Notes: generated by a model from the letters alone, not told the origin. 64,000 nt of DNA from Flavobacterium daemonense (GCF_007341385.1 NZ_VJYD01000001.1:310001-374000); one strand, 5' to 3'; numbered from the stretch's first letter, positions 9,901-18,708 are shown. Translations and numbers: made by a program.

Positions 9901-10659
9901 AAAATTACAAAATTGGAAAACAAACCAACAGCATTTGATTTGATTGATGGAAACGGTGGAAACACAATTGGGCATCCAAGAAATTCATTGTATTCGTACC
10001 AATTTACAGGTTTAAATGAGCAAGGACTTCCAACGTTTATTATGCCTGAAGGCGAAAAAGACAATATTACCGGAGCTGATTTTCAAGACAATAAAGACGT
10101 TACAAAATATTTGAAATATGAAGGTTCTATTGAGCCTAATAAATCAATTGGTCTTGCGAACACTTTTACATACAAAGATTGGTCATTATACATCTTTTTT
10201 GTTGGTTCGGGTGGAAACAAAGTGCGTTTGAATCCGATTTACGACAGTACTTATGATGATTTGACGGTATTTACAAAAGATTTTACAAACCGTTGGATTA
10301 ATCCTGGTGATGAGAAATATACAAATGTTCCAGTAATTGCAGATCAAAGACTTAATGCAAATTATGGAGGAGATCGTACACTTTCGAGAGCTTACAATAC
10401 TTATAATTACTCTGATGTGAGAATTGCAAGCGGTGATTTTGTGAGATTGAAAAATATCTCATTAAGCTGGGAATTTCCTAAAGATTTTAAAAAGAAAATC
10501 GGCGTAAGCACCTTTACTTTAAAAGGATCTGCAGTGAATCCGTGGTTGGTTTATTCGGATAAAAAACTAAACGGACAAGATCCTGAATTTAGAAATTCAG
10601 GAGGAGTTGCCCTGCCAGTTACGTCTCAATACACCTTTACTCTAAACATTTCATTATAA
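6952..10659 (+). CDS. SusC/RagA-family TonB-linked outer membrane receptor with STN domain
   Basis: A 1235-residue outer membrane transporter. Order: signal sequence (about 1-40, ending near VNGQ), a secretin/TonB short N-terminal domain (STN, about 50-122, with NALSKIEKSAQVKFSY), a carboxypeptidase-regulatory-like domain (about 147-215, IKGKVTDVSGSPLPGATV), TonB plug (about 225-365, with DASATSIYGSRSLNGVVVV) and a C-terminal beta-barrel. With SusD it forms a lidded importer driven by TonB. The STN domain is the part that signals to FecR, so the receptor probably controls its own synthesis. The substrate cannot be read from the sequence; the lipoproteins encoded next door and the absence of glycoside hydrolases argue against a polysaccharide locus. 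Confidence 0.95.
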   Translation: MKKPVGKQRLLHRIMKITLFQFVLALIFSSVTMANSVNGQKKLDTKVTITVENLTLDNALSKIEKSAQVKFSYNSRLPQLNQKVSIEANEETLASILNRILLPFNITFSEVSNQIVLQKSVAADSFSASANHDALPNIFTAGPIIKGKVTDVSGSPLPGATVMAKGTKIAVLTDFDGNFSIEMPANSTTLVISYVGMETKEISASNTSPTIVLTELGQNLKEVVVTTGYEKTSKRTFTGAISKISGSELKIDGVVDVSRMIEGKAAGVTVQNVTGTFGTAPKITVRGSSSIFGDTKPLWVIDGVVQEDIINLTFADLASGNSETLLSSSVAGLNANDIQSIEILKDASATSIYGSRSLNGVVVVTTKQGRRDSPLKISYSLEQTARTVPNYSQYDILNSQESMSIFKEMEAKGYLDLPSTVNGRYGGAYNLLGRAINTYVPETDSYLVNNDPVSRNNFLRKYEMANTDWFGTLFRPSLTQNHSLSFSGGGKNNTFYASLGYYTDPGWTIADDVKQLSSNIKGTFFINDKLNITLSTLASIRDQGAPGSYESEKDAVFGKVTRDFDINPFNYVLNTSRTLRPYDENGNLEYYRNNWAPMNIINELANNFMEINVKDIRFQMDLDYKINPHLTYNLTASARYANTTREHKILEGSNVVGAYNAMENTLVRDANIFLYQDPNDLTAPKVSVLPNGGFLRKFTNDMTSYNIRNSVSYRNTFNEKHELEGFFGTEMRVVDRTSDNFVAAGIQYDRGLTAFTDPRLLEKIINAGDSYYGFNEEKERTVGFFGKVGYTYDRRYTASVTGRYDGSNRQGDSGSSRWLPTYTFSGKWNLSEESFMKNVQSVNNLSLRGSYGLTATAGPATNSLAIYKSFITDRLNLDDRQTGIRIDELQNGDLTWEKQYETNLGVDLGMFRNRIALTTDIYRRKAFDLVDYVVTSGIGGQRIKQGNNANMETKGLEVGFTTRNIVADNFKWSTTLNFSVYSQKITKLENKPTAFDLIDGNGGNTIGHPRNSLYSYQFTGLNEQGLPTFIMPEGEKDNITGADFQDNKDVTKYLKYEGSIEPNKSIGLANTFTYKDWSLYIFFVGSGGNKVRLNPIYDSTYDDLTVFTKDFTNRWINPGDEKYTNVPVIADQRLNANYGGDRTLSRAYNTYNYSDVRIASGDFVRLKNISLSWEFPKDFKKKIGVSTFTLKGSAVNPWLVYSDKKLNGQDPEFRNSGGVALPVTSQYTFTLNISL

Positions 10660-10670
10660 TATTTACAATT

Positions 10671-12158
10671 ATGAAAAAGATAAAAATAACTTTATTTCTA
10701 TTAGTACTTCTAAGTATTACTAGTTGTGATGATTTTCTTTCTGAAAAGCCAGATAATAGAACCGAAATAGATACACCTGAAAAAATCTCTGAATTATTAG
10801 TAAATGCTTATCCGCAGGATAGTTATTTTGATTTTGCAGAAACAATGACCGACAATGTTTTTGACAGCGGTTTGGCAAATACTCTGAGAAAAAACGAGCA
10901 AAATTACAATTGGGAAATTCAAAGCGAAACCGACACGGACAGTCAAGCTGCGTATTGGGATGCTTGTTATACAGCGATTGCACATGCCAATAAAGCGTTA
11001 GAAGCAATTGAAGAATTAGGGAGCCCAAAAAGTCTTAATCCGCAAAAAGGGGAGGCGTTGCTAGCTAGAGCCTACTCACATTTTATGTTGGTTTCTTTCT
11101 GGTCACAGCGCTACAATCCAGCAACAGCCGATAAAGATTTAGGAATTCCGTATGTAACAAAACCAGAAAAGGCTTTGATTACAAAATACACGCGCAACAC
11201 TGTAGCCGAAGTTTTTGATTTTATTCAGAAAGATATTGAAGAAGGTTTGCCGTTGCTGACAAATGATTATTCAGAACCAAAATTCCATTTTAATAAAGAT
11301 GCCGGAAAAGCGTTTGCAAGCCGTTTTTATTTAATAAAAGGAAACTGGGACAGAGTAATTGAATTATCAAATGATTTAGGTTCGCGACCTGTTGGAAGAT
11401 TAAGAGATTATGCTTCTTATAAACTAAATGATTTTCAGACGCAGAATATGCGTTACGCAAGCAGCAATGAGGTTACAAACTTGTTGATTGCTTCTCCAAA
11501 CTCTTACTATGCAAGAGCTTCCTATTCTGGTTCAAGCGGAAGTCGTTTTTTCTTGTCTGGAACTCGATATGACGAAATCATTGGAACTCCAACTAATATT
11601 TTCGGAAAGCAATGGCAGTATTCTATTTATTCAAGAAACAGTTTTATTACTGCTTTTGTACCAAAATTTTATGAGTATTTCAAATATACAAACGTAACGG
11701 CAAATATTGGAAATGGATTCTTAGCTGAAGTTTTATTGAGCAACGATGAGTTTTTCTTAAACAGAATTGAAGCGCATGTCATGAAAGGTCAAATTGCAGA
11801 TGCAAATGCTGAATTAGAATATTTTCTTTCAACAAGAACAGTAGGTTACAACGCAACGACGGATAAGCTTACAGAAGCAAAAGTTGTAGCAAAATATCCA
11901 GTAATTGAAAATGAATTTACGCCATTTTACACACTGACGCCAGTTCAAACTTCTTACATCAAGGCTATTGCCGAAACCAGAAGAAGAGATTTTATTCACG
12001 AAGGAATGCGATATTTTGATGTTAAACGATTCAATATCGTCGTAAAACATGAAATTATGAACAAACCGACTAACACGCTTGTGAAAGACGACAAACGAAG
12101 AGCAATTCAGATTCCGCTTCACGCTTCAAGCAATGGTATTGAGTTAAATCCTAGGTAA
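10671..12158 (+). CDS. SusD/RagB-family substrate-binding lipoprotein
   Basis: A 495-residue surface lipoprotein: signal peptide with lipobox SITSC and acylated Cys19, followed by acidic residues typical of surface export in Bacteroidota. The N-terminal half holds the TPR-like scaffold (AHANKALEAIEELG, GEALLARAYSHFMLV), and the C-terminal part has the typical RRRDFIHEGMRYFDVKRF block near the end. It starts 12 bp after the susC stop and forms the lid of the SusC transporter. Substrate unknown. Confidence 0.95.
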   Translation: MKKIKITLFLLVLLSITSCDDFLSEKPDNRTEIDTPEKISELLVNAYPQDSYFDFAETMTDNVFDSGLANTLRKNEQNYNWEIQSETDTDSQAAYWDACYTAIAHANKALEAIEELGSPKSLNPQKGEALLARAYSHFMLVSFWSQRYNPATADKDLGIPYVTKPEKALITKYTRNTVAEVFDFIQKDIEEGLPLLTNDYSEPKFHFNKDAGKAFASRFYLIKGNWDRVIELSNDLGSRPVGRLRDYASYKLNDFQTQNMRYASSNEVTNLLIASPNSYYARASYSGSSGSRFFLSGTRYDEIIGTPTNIFGKQWQYSIYSRNSFITAFVPKFYEYFKYTNVTANIGNGFLAEVLLSNDEFFLNRIEAHVMKGQIADANAELEYFLSTRTVGYNATTDKLTEAKVVAKYPVIENEFTPFYTLTPVQTSYIKAIAETRRRDFIHEGMRYFDVKRFNIVVKHEIMNKPTNTLVKDDKRRAIQIPLHASSNGIELNPR

Positions 12159-12176
12159 AACTTTAATTGAAAAGAT

Positions 12177-13037
12177 ATGAAAGTATTAAAATACAATATA
12201 ATAGCAGGTTTGTTTTTATCAATCACAACTCTGGTTTCCTGCGCCAGTGACGAGCCTTTGACAGAAAGCCAATTAGATTACACGCAGCCAACAAAAACGG
12301 CTTTGGATAATTGGATTACAGCAAATTATTTGGTTCCGTATAACATCAATGTACAATACAAATGGAATCAGAATACGGTTGACAATAATCGATATTTATA
12401 TCCGCCATTGATTGAAAAAGTACAGCCTGCGCTTGAAATCGTTCAGAAAATCTGGTTGGAAAGCTATAAAACAATTGGAGGATATGATTTTGTAAAAAAA
12501 GTTGCTCCAAGAGAATTTGTTTTAGTTGGAGGCGTAAACTTGAATACAGTTGGAACTAAAACTCTTGGTTTAGCCGAAGGAGGACAGCGCGTTACACTTT
12601 TTGAAACCGATTATGTAGATAAAAAGAACAGAGAAAATATCAAACAGTTCCTTCATACAATCCAGCACGAATATGTGCACATTTTGAATCAAAACAAACC
12701 TTTTGATGAGAAATCTTGGGCCGCAATTACGCCTTCAGGATACACGGCAAGCTGGCATTTGTACACAGATGAAGAGTCTAGAGAAATTGGTTTCATTACC
12801 AATTATGCCCGAAGCAATATCAACGAAGATTTTGCAGAAATGGCGTCAATGATGCTGATAAATTCTAAAGCAGAATACGCAGCCATTTTAGCGTCCATTA
12901 AAAATCAAACTGCTGTTGCACAGATAAAAGCAAAGGAAGCGCTCGTTGTAAAATATTACAAAGAGGCTTACAACATGGATTTTTACGTTTTGCGCGATGA
13001 AGCCGAAAAAAATACTAACGCCGTAATAAACAACTAA
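12177..13037 (+). CDS. Substrate import-associated zinc metallohydrolase lipoprotein
   Basis: A 286-residue lipoprotein (lipobox ending at Cys22, LVSCASDEP). The zinc-binding HExxH motif is HEYVH at residues 164-168, and a downstream NEDFAEMASMML segment carries candidate third-ligand glutamates. It matches the family of lipoprotein metallohydrolases encoded beside SusC/SusD pairs (I recall it as TIGR04549). It starts 19 bp after susD and is probably surface- or periplasm-anchored, where it could process a peptide or peptide-bearing ligand for import. The family call is firm from the motif and context; the substrate is not known. Confidence 0.85.
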   Translation: MKVLKYNIIAGLFLSITTLVSCASDEPLTESQLDYTQPTKTALDNWITANYLVPYNINVQYKWNQNTVDNNRYLYPPLIEKVQPALEIVQKIWLESYKTIGGYDFVKKVAPREFVLVGGVNLNTVGTKTLGLAEGGQRVTLFETDYVDKKNRENIKQFLHTIQHEYVHILNQNKPFDEKSWAAITPSGYTASWHLYTDEESREIGFITNYARSNINEDFAEMASMMLINSKAEYAAILASIKNQTAVAQIKAKEALVVKYYKEAYNMDFYVLRDEAEKNTNAVINN

Positions 13038-13040
13038 CAA

Positions 13041-14393
13041 ATGAAGATTATGAAAGCAAAAAATATATTAAAATATCTGGCTCTAATACTAATTACATTA
13101 CATTTTTTTGGTTGTAGCAGTACAGATGCTGAACAGAAATTTGACCAGACGCCAACTGAGCGCTTAAATGCTCAGAAAAAGGAATTAAGCGATCTTTTGC
13201 TTACTTCAGAATATGGCTGGAAAGCAGTTTATTTTACCGATAACACGCTCTTAGGTGGTTATACACATTTATTTAAATTTGCTTCCGACGGAACGGTTCA
13301 AATGGCGTCCGATTTTGACAGCGACACTAAAACCTATAAAAGTGAATATGCCGTACAAACTGGAAGCACGGTTAGTTTGACGTTTACGACTAAAAACAGA
13401 ATTCATCTTTTATCAGATTCAGATAATTATCCAATTGATGTATTGCGCGGAAAAGGTTATTTAGGTGATTTTCAGTTTTTGTATTATGGACAAGAAAATG
13501 GCGAAATCATTTTTAAAACAAACAGAACCGTTCAGGAACTTCGTTTTGTGAAAGCAACCGCCGATGATTGGACAAATCTTCCAAAACATACTATAATGGA
13601 GCAAAATGTTATTGGTTCAGATGCGCGTCCGTTATTCAGATTGTTGGAAACAAATGACGGAACTACAAAACATCAATTTGATTTTAGTTTTACTGAAATT
13701 ACTCGTTTTGCGGAAGCTAATTCTATTGAAGCAGGTTATTCGCAAAGCTACGATATGGGAATTGCCTACACGCCAACCGGCATTATTGTAAGCCCTGCAG
13801 TTGTGGTTAAAGATCAAAAGTTGACTTCATTTGTTTATGATGACAAAGACGGAAGTTTTACAGCAACGGGTACAAATGGAGTAAGCGCAGTTATAAAATA
13901 TACCGATAAGCCATTGGTATTGACTGATGATTATAAATTGCTTCTTACAGGGAAACCTTATTCTCGATTTGGCTATTACCCAGATGATTATACCGCAGAT
14001 GCGCCAACAAATTCAAAATTATTTTTGGCTGAAATAGATAAAATTAATGCTTCGTTGCCAGCAGGTCAAAGTCTAGCTTACGTGCAATTGTATGTAAATC
14101 ATTCACTTGGAACATTTATCTATTACTATTTTATTGGCAGACCTGCTTTACAGCATTTTGTTGATGTTGTTGAAGATCCGGCAGGAAAAAAAATCATTTT
14201 GAAACATAAATCTTGGAACGGAAATACGACAGTTGCAACGCCGGCATTTTTAGCAAGTTTCGATAAAAACTTAATGGATCCGAACGGACTTTATGTTAAA
14301 AAGGAAAGTTTTAAATTATATTATTCAAATACCGTTTACACCTTTACAAGTTCGTCAAGCCCTTTTAGAATGACTACTTGGCAGCTTAATTAG
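13041..14393 (+). CDS. DUF4302 family lipoprotein
   Basis: A 450-residue lipoprotein with Cys25 after a hydrophobic signal (LITLHFFGC). The segment after the lipobox, TPTERLNAQKKELSDLLL then EYGWKAVYFTD, is characteristic of DUF4302 proteins, which in Bacteroidota are found in SusC/SusD loci. It starts 4 bp after the metallohydrolase stop; a second in-frame ATG at 13050 is an alternative start. It is the last gene of the import operon before a terminator. Probable role: surface accessory protein that binds substrate; no enzymatic motif is visible. Confidence 0.8.
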   Translation: MKIMKAKNILKYLALILITLHFFGCSSTDAEQKFDQTPTERLNAQKKELSDLLLTSEYGWKAVYFTDNTLLGGYTHLFKFASDGTVQMASDFDSDTKTYKSEYAVQTGSTVSLTFTTKNRIHLLSDSDNYPIDVLRGKGYLGDFQFLYYGQENGEIIFKTNRTVQELRFVKATADDWTNLPKHTIMEQNVIGSDARPLFRLLETNDGTTKHQFDFSFTEITRFAEANSIEAGYSQSYDMGIAYTPTGIIVSPAVVVKDQKLTSFVYDDKDGSFTATGTNGVSAVIKYTDKPLVLTDDYKLLLTGKPYSRFGYYPDDYTADAPTNSKLFLAEIDKINASLPAGQSLAYVQLYVNHSLGTFIYYYFIGRPALQHFVDVVEDPAGKKIILKHKSWNGNTTVATPAFLASFDKNLMDPNGLYVKKESFKLYYSNTVYTFTSSSSPFRMTTWQLN

Positions 14394-14420
14394 TTTTTAG
14401 TTTTGTTTTAATTTTGGAGG

Positions 14421-14456
14421 AAAAGCAACTCAATATTTTTTGAGTTGCTTTTTTTC
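14421..14456 (+). terminator. Terminator of the SusCD operon
   Basis: AAAGCAACTCAA pairs with TTGAGTTGCTTT across a short loop, followed by a T run. It is nearly identical to the terminator at 14822-14853. Confidence 0.88.
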
Positions 14457-14515
14457 AAATCCAAGTCTTTGCAGAAATCTAACGTGAATATCAATAATTA
14501 AAATTTATAGAAATT

Positions 14516-14791
14516 ATGATAAAAAAAATTATAACACCTGTAAACACTATTTTCTTTTTCTGGGGATTGGTATTAGTTACATTTTCAGAATCATATCCGC
14601 AGTACACCAGATATTATTTATATGCTTCTATTCTAGTAATTCTTCCAATAATGATTTTTAATTTGATAAAACAGAGGAAAGAAGATAAACAAAATCGGAC
14701 AACAAACTTCGAGTCTTCAATTCTTAGAATGCTGATTTTGGCAGGATTACTCGGGATTATGTATTTTATAACGAAACAAAACTATTTGTAG
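14516..14791 (+). CDS. Small hypothetical membrane protein
   Basis: A 91-residue protein with three predicted transmembrane segments (about 8-24, 34-50 and 70-85) and a short charged loop (KQRKEDKQNR) between the second and third. I do not recognise the family. It is framed by two almost identical rho-independent terminators, one about 60 bp upstream and one 31 bp downstream, and so forms a single-gene unit. Codon use looks like that of its neighbours. Confidence 0.6.
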   Translation: MIKKIITPVNTIFFFWGLVLVTFSESYPQYTRYYLYASILVILPIMIFNLIKQRKEDKQNRTTNFESSILRMLILAGLLGIMYFITKQNYL

Positions 14792-14821
14792 ATTTTTATT
14801 TTTGTTTTTATTTTTTTGGAA

Positions 14822-14853
14822 GAAAAGCAACTCAAAATTGGGTTGCTTTTTTT
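14822..14853 (+). terminator. Terminator after small membrane gene
   Basis: AAAAGCAACTCAA pairs with TTGGGTTGCTTTT (G-U pair in the stem), followed by T. The sequence and its GGAAG lead-in copy the terminator at 14421-14456. Confidence 0.85.
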
Positions 14854-14917
14854 GATTAAAAATGGAGAATATCTGCCTTTTTTTGTATTCCAAATTTTAT
14901 TAAACGCCCAAATAATC

Positions 14918-14925
14918 TATATTTG
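14918..14925 (+). promoter_or_regulatory. -7 box of fabG promoter
   Basis: TATATTTG matches TAnnTTTG and lies 32 bp before the fabG ATG at 14957. It is downstream of the preceding terminator, which supports the shorter fabG start. Confidence 0.5.
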
Positions 14926-14956
14926 TAATTCAAAAAATAAAAACGAATACCTTAAT

Positions 14957-15703
14957 ATGAAATTACTAGAAGGAAAAGTAGCAATCATTACGGGCGCTAG
15001 CCGCGGAATTGGAAAAGGAATTGCAGAAGTTTTTGCTAAACATGGTGCAAACGTAGCATTTACATATAGTTCATCTGCTGCATCTGCAGAAGCTCTTGAG
15101 GCTGAATTGAATAGTTTGGGAGTTAAAGCAAAAGGATATCAGTCTAATGCTGCCGATTTTAATGAAGCGCAAGCTTTTGTTGATGCTGTTTTGGCTGATT
15201 TTGGAACTGTAGATATTTTGATCAACAACGCCGGAATTACAAAAGATAATTTATTGATGCGTATGTCTGAAGCCGATTTTGACCAAGTTATCGATGTTAA
15301 CTTGAAATCGGTTTTCAATATGACAAAAGCAATTCAAAAAACATTTTTGAAACAACGCGCTGGTTCTATCATCAATATCAGTTCTGTTGTTGGTGTTTCT
15401 GGAAACGCTGGACAAACAAATTATGCTGCTTCTAAAGCGGGTGCAATTGGTTTTACAAAATCTGTAGCGCTAGAATTAGGTTCTCGTAATATTCGTTGCA
15501 ACGCAATTGCACCAGGTTTCATCGAAACTGAAATGACTGCAAAATTACCTGAAGATGTAGTAAAAGGATGGAGAGACGGAATTCCGTTGAAACGTGGCGG
15601 AACTACTGAAGACGTTGCAAATGCTTGTCTTTTCTTAGCTTCAGATATGAGTGCATACGTTACAGGACAAGTTCTAAACGTTTGCGGTGGAATGCTTACC
15701 TAA
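14957..15703 (+). CDS. fabG: 3-oxoacyl-[acyl-carrier-protein] reductase
   Basis: A 248-residue short-chain dehydrogenase of fatty-acid synthesis that reduces 3-oxoacyl-ACP with NADPH. It has the nucleotide-binding motif TGASRGIGKGIA (about 13-24), NNAGIT at about 88-93, catalytic Ser in NISSVVG, YxxxK in YAASKAG, and GFIETEMT of the substrate loop. The frame extends upstream to 14816, but that stretch crosses a terminator and a promoter, so MKLLEGKVAIITG is taken as the start. It appears to be monocistronic. Confidence 0.95.
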   Translation: MKLLEGKVAIITGASRGIGKGIAEVFAKHGANVAFTYSSSAASAEALEAELNSLGVKAKGYQSNAADFNEAQAFVDAVLADFGTVDILINNAGITKDNLLMRMSEADFDQVIDVNLKSVFNMTKAIQKTFLKQRAGSIINISSVVGVSGNAGQTNYAASKAGAIGFTKSVALELGSRNIRCNAIAPGFIETEMTAKLPEDVVKGWRDGIPLKRGGTTEDVANACLFLASDMSAYVTGQVLNVCGGMLT

Positions 15704-15707
15704 GATG

Positions 15708-15774
15708 TTACTTGTTTATGGTTTGTTGTTTATCGTTCTGCAACCAAAAACTATAAACTAAAAACTATAAACCC
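15708..15774 (+). repeat. Word array, CTATAAA-type, with inverted arm
   Basis: A left arm rich in GTTTATGGTTT / GTTTATC words (about 15711-15732) faces a right arm with two copies of AACTATAAAC (about 15748-15772). The arms are partly complementary. It fills the gap between fabG and the VWA gene. Confidence 0.5.
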
Positions 15775-15783
15775 AAATTATAT

Positions 15784-17811
15784 ATGACTACAAACTCGAT
15801 TTTATTATTATTGCTTTCTTTAGTAATAGCTGGTGGTTTGTCGTATTTTCAATATTTTTTTAAAGCCAAAAACAAATCGAATCTGATTTGGTTTTTGGCT
15901 TTTTTACGTTTTATGGCCATTTTTGGATTATTGGTTTTATTGATAAACCCAGTGATTTCTAAAAGCTCACTTGAAATAACCAAAACGCCATTAGCAATTG
16001 CTGTTGATAATTCAAGTTCGATTCAAGCTTTGAAATCAGATAAAAAAGCGGTTGAATTATACCAAAAACTGATTTCAAATCCTGCGCTTAAAGAGAAATT
16101 TGAAATTCAGACGTATCAATTTGATGCTGATTTTAAATCGTCGGATAAATTTGATTTCAAAGGAAAACAAACTAATCTTGATGAAGTTGCCAAAAACTTA
16201 AAAAGCATCAACAAAAACCTGACTTTCCCAACGGTTATTATTACTGATGGAAATCAAACTACAGGAAACGATTATGTTTATCGATTTGATCCTGTCAATA
16301 AAGTTTATCCTTTGGTTGTGGGAGATACAACTACTTTTTTTGATTTAAAAATCAATCAGCTTAACGTAAACAAATACGCTTTTCATAAAAATAAATTTCC
16401 GGTCGAAGTTTTTCTGCAGTATTCTGGAAATAAGGCCGCAACTGCCGATTTTACGATCTCGCAAGGAAATTCTGTTGTAGCAAAAGAGAAAGTTTCTTTT
16501 TCTCCGTCTAAAAAAACTGCTTCTCTAAATTTGCTTTTACCAGCAGATAAAATAGGATTGCAAATTTTTAGAGCCTCAATTTCTTCAAGTGCAAAAGAGA
16601 AAAACAGCTATAATAATATCAAGAATTTTGCTGTCGAAATAATCGATCAAAAATCTACAATTGCAATAGTTTCTGCTATAAATCACCCTGATATTGCGGC
16701 TTTAAAACGTTCAATTGAAGTTAATGCGCAACGTAAAGTGATTTTGGTTAAACCAAATGATATTAGTCAGTTACAAGAGGCTTCTGTTTTGGTTTTATAC
16801 CAGCCAAATGCATCCTTTAAAGCAGTTTTCGACAACAATAAAAATGCAGGAAGAAATACATTTATTATAACAGGAAACAACACCGATTTTAATTTTTTAA
16901 ATCAACAACAAAACAACCTAATTTTTAAAATGAGTGGGCAAATAGAAGATTATTTATCTGAATTTCAGTCTCAGTTTAATTTGTTTGCAATTGACGATAT
17001 TGGTTTTGAAAATTTTCCTCCGTTGCAAAATGCATTCGGAACTATTTCTACAAACGGAAATGTATCAGTTTTACTTTCTTCGAGAATTAGAAATGTTTCT
17101 ACAAACGCACCATTATTGGCTTTCGCCGAAAATCAAGGTAAAAGAACGGCTTTTCTTTTAGGAGAAAACAGCTGGAAATGGCGTTTGCAAAGTCATGTTG
17201 ACAATCAATCTTTTGAAAAATATGATGTTTTTGTAGATAAGATAATTCAGTATTTAGCAACTTCGACTTCAAAAAAATCACTAGTTGTAACACATGAAAG
17301 TTTTTATAATTCGGGAGATGAATTGGTGATCAATGCGCAGTATTTCAATAAAAATTACGAATTTGATGAAAAAGCGAGATTGACAATTTCGGTTACAAAT
17401 ACAGAAACGAAGCAAAATAAAAACTACGATTTACTAAAAGGAAATAATTCGTATTCTGTAAATCTGGACGGATTAACTGCTGGAAAATACAATTTCACAG
17501 TAAAAGAATTAAATTCAAATACTTCGTATTCAAGTCATTTTGAAATTTTGGATTTTGATATCGAAAAGCAATTTGTAAATCCAGACGTTTTAAAATTAAA
17601 GCAATTGGCGCTACAGACAAACGGAAAAGCATTTTTCGAAAATCAAGCCGACGACTTGATTAATACACTTCTTGAAAACAAAGAATACAAATCAATCGAG
17701 AAAAATGTAACCAACAAAACACCAATAATTGATTGGGTTTGGTTATTGATTTTAATTACTGTTTTATTGACTACTGAATGGTTTGTTAGGAAGTATAACG
17801 GATTGTTGTGA
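15784..17811 (+). CDS. Membrane-anchored VWA-domain protein
   Basis: A 675-residue protein with two N-terminal transmembrane segments (about 5-22 and 35-56) and one near the C-terminus (about 650-667, IDWVWLLILITVLLTTEW). A von Willebrand A-like domain follows the second segment: the MIDAS DxSxS motif is Asp75, Ser77, Ser79 (DNSSS), with ITDGNQTTG as the second acidic loop. The long middle part looks like beta-sandwich and Rossmann-like segments with no clear motif. The architecture resembles Bacteroidota membrane proteins near the BatA/aerotolerance group, but no ATPase partner lies nearby. It probably acts on the periplasmic face; function unknown. Confidence 0.75.
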   Translation: MTTNSILLLLLSLVIAGGLSYFQYFFKAKNKSNLIWFLAFLRFMAIFGLLVLLINPVISKSSLEITKTPLAIAVDNSSSIQALKSDKKAVELYQKLISNPALKEKFEIQTYQFDADFKSSDKFDFKGKQTNLDEVAKNLKSINKNLTFPTVIITDGNQTTGNDYVYRFDPVNKVYPLVVGDTTTFFDLKINQLNVNKYAFHKNKFPVEVFLQYSGNKAATADFTISQGNSVVAKEKVSFSPSKKTASLNLLLPADKIGLQIFRASISSSAKEKNSYNNIKNFAVEIIDQKSTIAIVSAINHPDIAALKRSIEVNAQRKVILVKPNDISQLQEASVLVLYQPNASFKAVFDNNKNAGRNTFIITGNNTDFNFLNQQQNNLIFKMSGQIEDYLSEFQSQFNLFAIDDIGFENFPPLQNAFGTISTNGNVSVLLSSRIRNVSTNAPLLAFAENQGKRTAFLLGENSWKWRLQSHVDNQSFEKYDVFVDKIIQYLATSTSKKSLVVTHESFYNSGDELVINAQYFNKNYEFDEKARLTISVTNTETKQNKNYDLLKGNNSYSVNLDGLTAGKYNFTVKELNSNTSYSSHFEILDFDIEKQFVNPDVLKLKQLALQTNGKAFFENQADDLINTLLENKEYKSIEKNVTNKTPIIDWVWLLILITVLLTTEWFVRKYNGLL

Positions 17812-17874
17812 TGAAATATAATTGAATTCCTTCTTGCATTTTGTAATCTAGTGGTAAATTAAAGGTCTAAAATT

Positions 17875-18708
17875 ATGAAAGTTAAATTCTTTTTTACCGT
17901 AGCAATTTTAATGGTAATTTTTTGCTTTTTCTCATTTTCAGAGACAAATACTACCAACAAAAATAATATTTTAGAAAATACAATTCAGCAACGTTTTCAA
18001 CTGCCTCAGGGATTTGTGAGAGGAGAAGAATCTAAAACTTCATTTGATTTTTTTTTGCGAAATCTTCCATTAAAACCATTGGGTTCAAAAGTTTTATATT
18101 TTGATGGAACTACAAAACCAAATCGAAATGTTTATGAAGCGGTTGTAGATTTGCCCATTGGAAAACAGGATTTGCATCAATGTGCTGATGCTGTGATGCG
18201 TTTGCGAGCAGATTATTTTTATAGTCAAAAACAGTACGACAAAATACATTTTAATTTTACGAATGGTTTTCGAGCTGATTTTAGTAAATGGGCCGCAGGT
18301 TATAGAATTGCAGTTAAAGGCAACAAAACGAGTTGGGTTAAAACTGCAAAACCATCTGACAGTTATGAAACTTATTGGAAATACTTAGAGACGGTTTTTA
18401 TGTATGCAGGAACGTCTTCTTTAGAAAAAGAAATGAAACCAATTAATGTTTCAGACATAAAAATAGGTGATGTTTTTATAAAAGGCGGTTTTCCAGGTCA
18501 TGCTGTTATTGTAGTTGATATGGCTATAAATCCAAAAAACAATCAAAAAATTGTGCTTTTAGCACAAAGTTATATGCCTGCACAGGAAATTCAAATATTG
18601 AAAAATCCAAATAATAGTTCGTTGAGTCCTTGGTATACTGTCGATTTTGGAACTTCTCTGAAAACACCCGAATGGACTTTTAGTTCCTCACAATTAAAAC
18701 GTTTTTAA
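17875..18708 (+). CDS. DUF4846 family exported protein
   Basis: A 277-residue protein with an N-terminal signal or anchor (about 1-23). The body matches DUF4846: RFQLPQGFVRGE, then LPLKPLGSKVLYFDG, then DLPIGKQDLHQCADAVMRLRADYFY, and a C-terminal KGGFPGHAVIVVDMA segment. The G-H-A-V-I-V block, together with an upstream Cys in LHQCAD, hints at a cysteine-peptidase-like fold, but this is inference. Its stop codon directly abuts the start of the M15 peptidase, so the two are co-translated, which suggests a shared cell-wall role. Confidence 0.8.
   Translation: MKVKFFFTVAILMVIFCFFSFSETNTTNKNNILENTIQQRFQLPQGFVRGEESKTSFDFFLRNLPLKPLGSKVLYFDGTTKPNRNVYEAVVDLPIGKQDLHQCADAVMRLRADYFYSQKQYDKIHFNFTNGFRADFSKWAAGYRIAVKGNKTSWVKTAKPSDSYETYWKYLETVFMYAGTSSLEKEMKPINVSDIKIGDVFIKGGFPGHAVIVVDMAINPKNNQKIVLLAQSYMPAQEIQILKNPNNSSLSPWYTVDFGTSLKTPEWTFSSSQLKRF

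Noticed and set aside
14516-14791. Toxin-antitoxin or holin function for the small membrane protein
   Set aside because: No partner gene or lysis enzyme is next to it, and three transmembrane segments alone do not support such a call.
14816-14956. N-terminal extension of FabG by 47 residues
   Set aside because: The stretch contains a terminator and a -7 box, and the family starts at MKLLEGKVAIITG.
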